From: Dyella sp. RRB7
Lineage (GTDB): Bacteria; Pseudomonadota; Gammaproteobacteria; Xanthomonadales; Rhodanobacteraceae
Assembly: GCF_022761115.1 (NCBI RefSeq)
Contig: NZ_JAKWJS010000005.1
Coordinates: forward strand, 62,001 to 126,000
DNA length: 64,000 nucleotides
Reading direction: 5' to 3'
Shown: in pieces, positions 62,580 to 64,000 of the stretch
How positions within the stretch are numbered: the stretch's first letter is position 1
How the letters are laid out: each line of letters starts with the position of its first letter
The notes under the pieces: generated by a model
What the model saw: the letters and a program-made list of their open reading frames with translations, nothing else
Databases searched by the model: none
Told to the model about the DNA's origin: nothing
Translations under genes and position numbers: made by a program

Positions 62580-63434
62580 ATGGCCATGACCCAGAACCAG
62601 CGCGACCTTGAGGCCGGCATCGAACTCGACCTGAACGGGCGACTGACCTACGGCGGCTACCTGCGACTGGATGCCCTGCTTTCGTCGCAGCGCCCCCTGA
62701 GTGCCCCGCCGCATCACGACGAAATGCTGTTCATCGTGCAGCACCAGGTGGCCGAGCTGTGGATGAAGCTGATCATCCATGAGCTGAAGGCGGCCGTGGA
62801 GCACTTGCAGCGGGACGACCTGGACACCTGCCTGAAGATCCTGGCCCGGGTGAAGCAGGTGCAGCGCCAGCTGTTCGAGCAATGGGCGGTGCTGGAGACA
62901 CTTACCCCGTCCGAGTACCTGGAATTCCGCGGCGTGCTGGGGGCCTCGTCGGGCTTCCAGTCGCTGCAGTACCGGCAGATCGAATTCCTGCTGGGCAACA
63001 AGAACGCCCAGATGCTGCAGGTGTTTGCGTATGACCCGTCCGCGCAGGCCGCGTTGCGTGCGGTGCTGGAGGCCCCGGGCCTGTACGACGAATTCCTGCG
63101 TTATCTCGCGCGCCGCGGGCACGACGTGCCGCACGCGCTGGTGGAGCGGGACTGGACGCAGCCCTATCAGCGGCATGAGGCACTGCTGCCGGTGTTCAAG
63201 CGCATCTATGAGAACCGCGCGGCGTTCTGGCCGGAATACCACATGTGCGAGCAACTGGTGGATGTGGAGGGCAGTTTCCAGCTTTGGCGTTTCCGCCATA
63301 TGAAAACCGTCGAGCGCATCATCGGACACCGGCGCGGCACGGGCGGTTCCTCTGGCGTGGCGTTCCTCAAGCAGGCGCTGGACCTGCAGTTTTTCCCGGA
63401 GCTGCTGGACGTGCGCACCGAACTGGGCACGTGA
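62580..63434 (+). CDS. kynA: Tryptophan 2,3-dioxygenase
   Basis: A 284-residue heme enzyme that opens tryptophan to N-formylkynurenine. Signatures are [40 protein letters not shown] with the substrate-side His, and the heme His in [22 protein letters not shown]. The start is 62580 or 62586. Other kynurenine genes are not in the window. Confidence 0.93.
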   Translation: MAMTQNQRDLEAGIELDLNGRLTYGGYLRLDALLSSQRPLSAPPHHDEMLFIVQHQVAELWMKLIIHELKAAVEHLQRDDLDTCLKILARVKQVQRQLFEQWAVLETLTPSEYLEFRGVLGASSGFQSLQYRQIEFLLGNKNAQMLQVFAYDPSAQAALRAVLEAPGLYDEFLRYLARRGHDVPHALVERDWTQPYQRHEALLPVFKRIYENRAAFWPEYHMCEQLVDVEGSFQLWRFRHMKTVERIIGHRRGTGGSSGVAFLKQALDLQFFPELLDVRTELGT

Positions 63435-63549
63435 CCCGACGCCTCTCGCCGCCCGCCATGGACGCAGCGCGGGCGGCCAATGATATTTCTCAACTTTTCA
63501 CCATGACGGTCGCTGCGCCATGCATCGACCTGTTTGCAGGGGACTTTGC

Positions 63550-64000
63550 ATGAACGATACCGTGACGGCGCCAGCGTCCGCGCCCGATTTTCCGCAGACC
63601 CTTGGGCATCCGAGACCCTTGTGGATGCTGTTCATGACCGAGTTCTGGGAGCGCTTTGCGTTCTACAGCGTCAGCTGGGCGCTGGCCTTGTACATCGTGG
63701 CGCACTTCTACCACGGCGATCCCGCCGGCGAGGCCTGGGCCAGCAAGATCTACGGCGCCTACACGGCGCTGATCTATGCCACCAGCATTTTTGGCGGCTA
63801 CGTCGCCGACAAGGTGATCGGCTACCAGCGCTCGATCCTGCTTGGCGCGCTGGTGATGGCGGCGGGGCTGTTCGTGGTGATGCTGCCCAGCAAGGCGTTG
63901 TTCCTGCTCGGCCTGGCGATGGTGGTGGTCGGCAATGGCCTGTTCAAGCCGAACATCTCCTCGATGGTTGGCCAGCTCTACGGACCCACGGACGATCGGC
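63550..64000 (+). CDS. POT family peptide MFS transporter, N-terminal part
   Basis: The frame runs off the right window edge; 150 codons are seen. The start at 63550 follows AGGGG. The POT/PTR signatures are TEFWERFAFYSVSWALALY (ExxER-like), FGGYVADKVIGYQRSILLG and GNGLFKPNISSMVGQLY. Such carriers import di- and tripeptides with protons. Confidence 0.9.
   Translation, partial: MNDTVTAPASAPDFPQTLGHPRPLWMLFMTEFWERFAFYSVSWALALYIVAHFYHGDPAGEAWASKIYGAYTALIYATSIFGGYVADKVIGYQRSILLGALVMAAGLFVVMLPSKALFLLGLAMVVVGNGLFKPNISSMVGQLYGPTDDR

Noticed and set aside
1-64000. CRISPR arrays, rRNA genes, prophage structural genes
   Set aside because: No regularly spaced direct repeats, rRNA-like conserved stretches or phage head and tail proteins were found on reading.

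Overview
The window is GC-rich chromosomal DNA from a gammaproteobacterium, most likely of the order Xanthomonadales and probably Rhodanobacteraceae (Dyella, Luteibacter, Rhodanobacter or Frateuria type). This placement is an inference from gene content and order: a birA-coaX-SPOR operon, a branched-chain 2-oxoacid dehydrogenase operon (E1 alpha, E1 beta, E2) beside tryptophan 2,3-dioxygenase, a large TonB-dependent receptor surrounded by TPR-sulfotransferases, and TrpRS with a long C-terminal extension. No 16S rRNA is present to confirm it.

Layout. 1-10 kb is mostly housekeeping: the end of a MATE exporter, SppA, an ABC ATPase, an SDR enzyme, a DUF4124 protein, DegV, FadE and AMP nucleosidase. 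Between the convergent SDR and DUF4124 genes lies a cluster of DnaA-box-like 9-mers. 10.2-20.8 kb is the most distinctive block: a TonB-dependent receptor with paired cysteines, three TPR-sulfotransferases, a TPR/aspartyl-asparaginyl beta-hydroxylase and a stand-alone sulfotransferase. 21-43 kb is a mosaic of small transport and metabolic units: quinone reductase, KirBac channel, YgjP-like peptidase, PIN protein, nicotinamidase, two MFS carriers, cardiolipin synthase, LysR regulator, cysteine dioxygenase with a YdhS-like flavoprotein, TonB, universal stress protein, hemolysin III, DUF885 peptidase, a RIO/Kdo-kinase-like protein, ferredoxin-NADP reductase and a TMEM175-like channel.

43.2-44.7 kb is a small AT-richer island at the 5' end of dusA. 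It leaves a truncated copy of the dusA start on the left and carries single small genes separated by three copies of one hairpin repeat. 44.7-55.9 kb holds dusA, a PepSY/PhoP-PhoQ-like operon, mtfA, birA-coaX-SPOR, tRNA-Thr, a periplasmic rhodanese, arginase and trpS. 56.4-58.7 kb has a second TPR protein with a 2-oxoglutarate/iron oxygenase domain, plus a globin. 58.8-64 kb has the bkd operon, kynA and the start of a POT peptide transporter.

The best candidate for an undescribed system is the 10.2-20.8 kb block. A surface receptor is packaged with four sulfotransferase-fold enzymes and one Fe(II) hydroxylase, and an Fe(II) oxygenase of similar TPR architecture sits at 56.4 kb. My hypothesis is a modification pathway, sulfation and hydroxylation, acting on the receptor's loops or on a peptide or glycan it handles. 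Other leads are the dusA hairpin-cassette island, a possible small RNA at 36.8 kb and the DnaA-box cluster at 4.7 kb.
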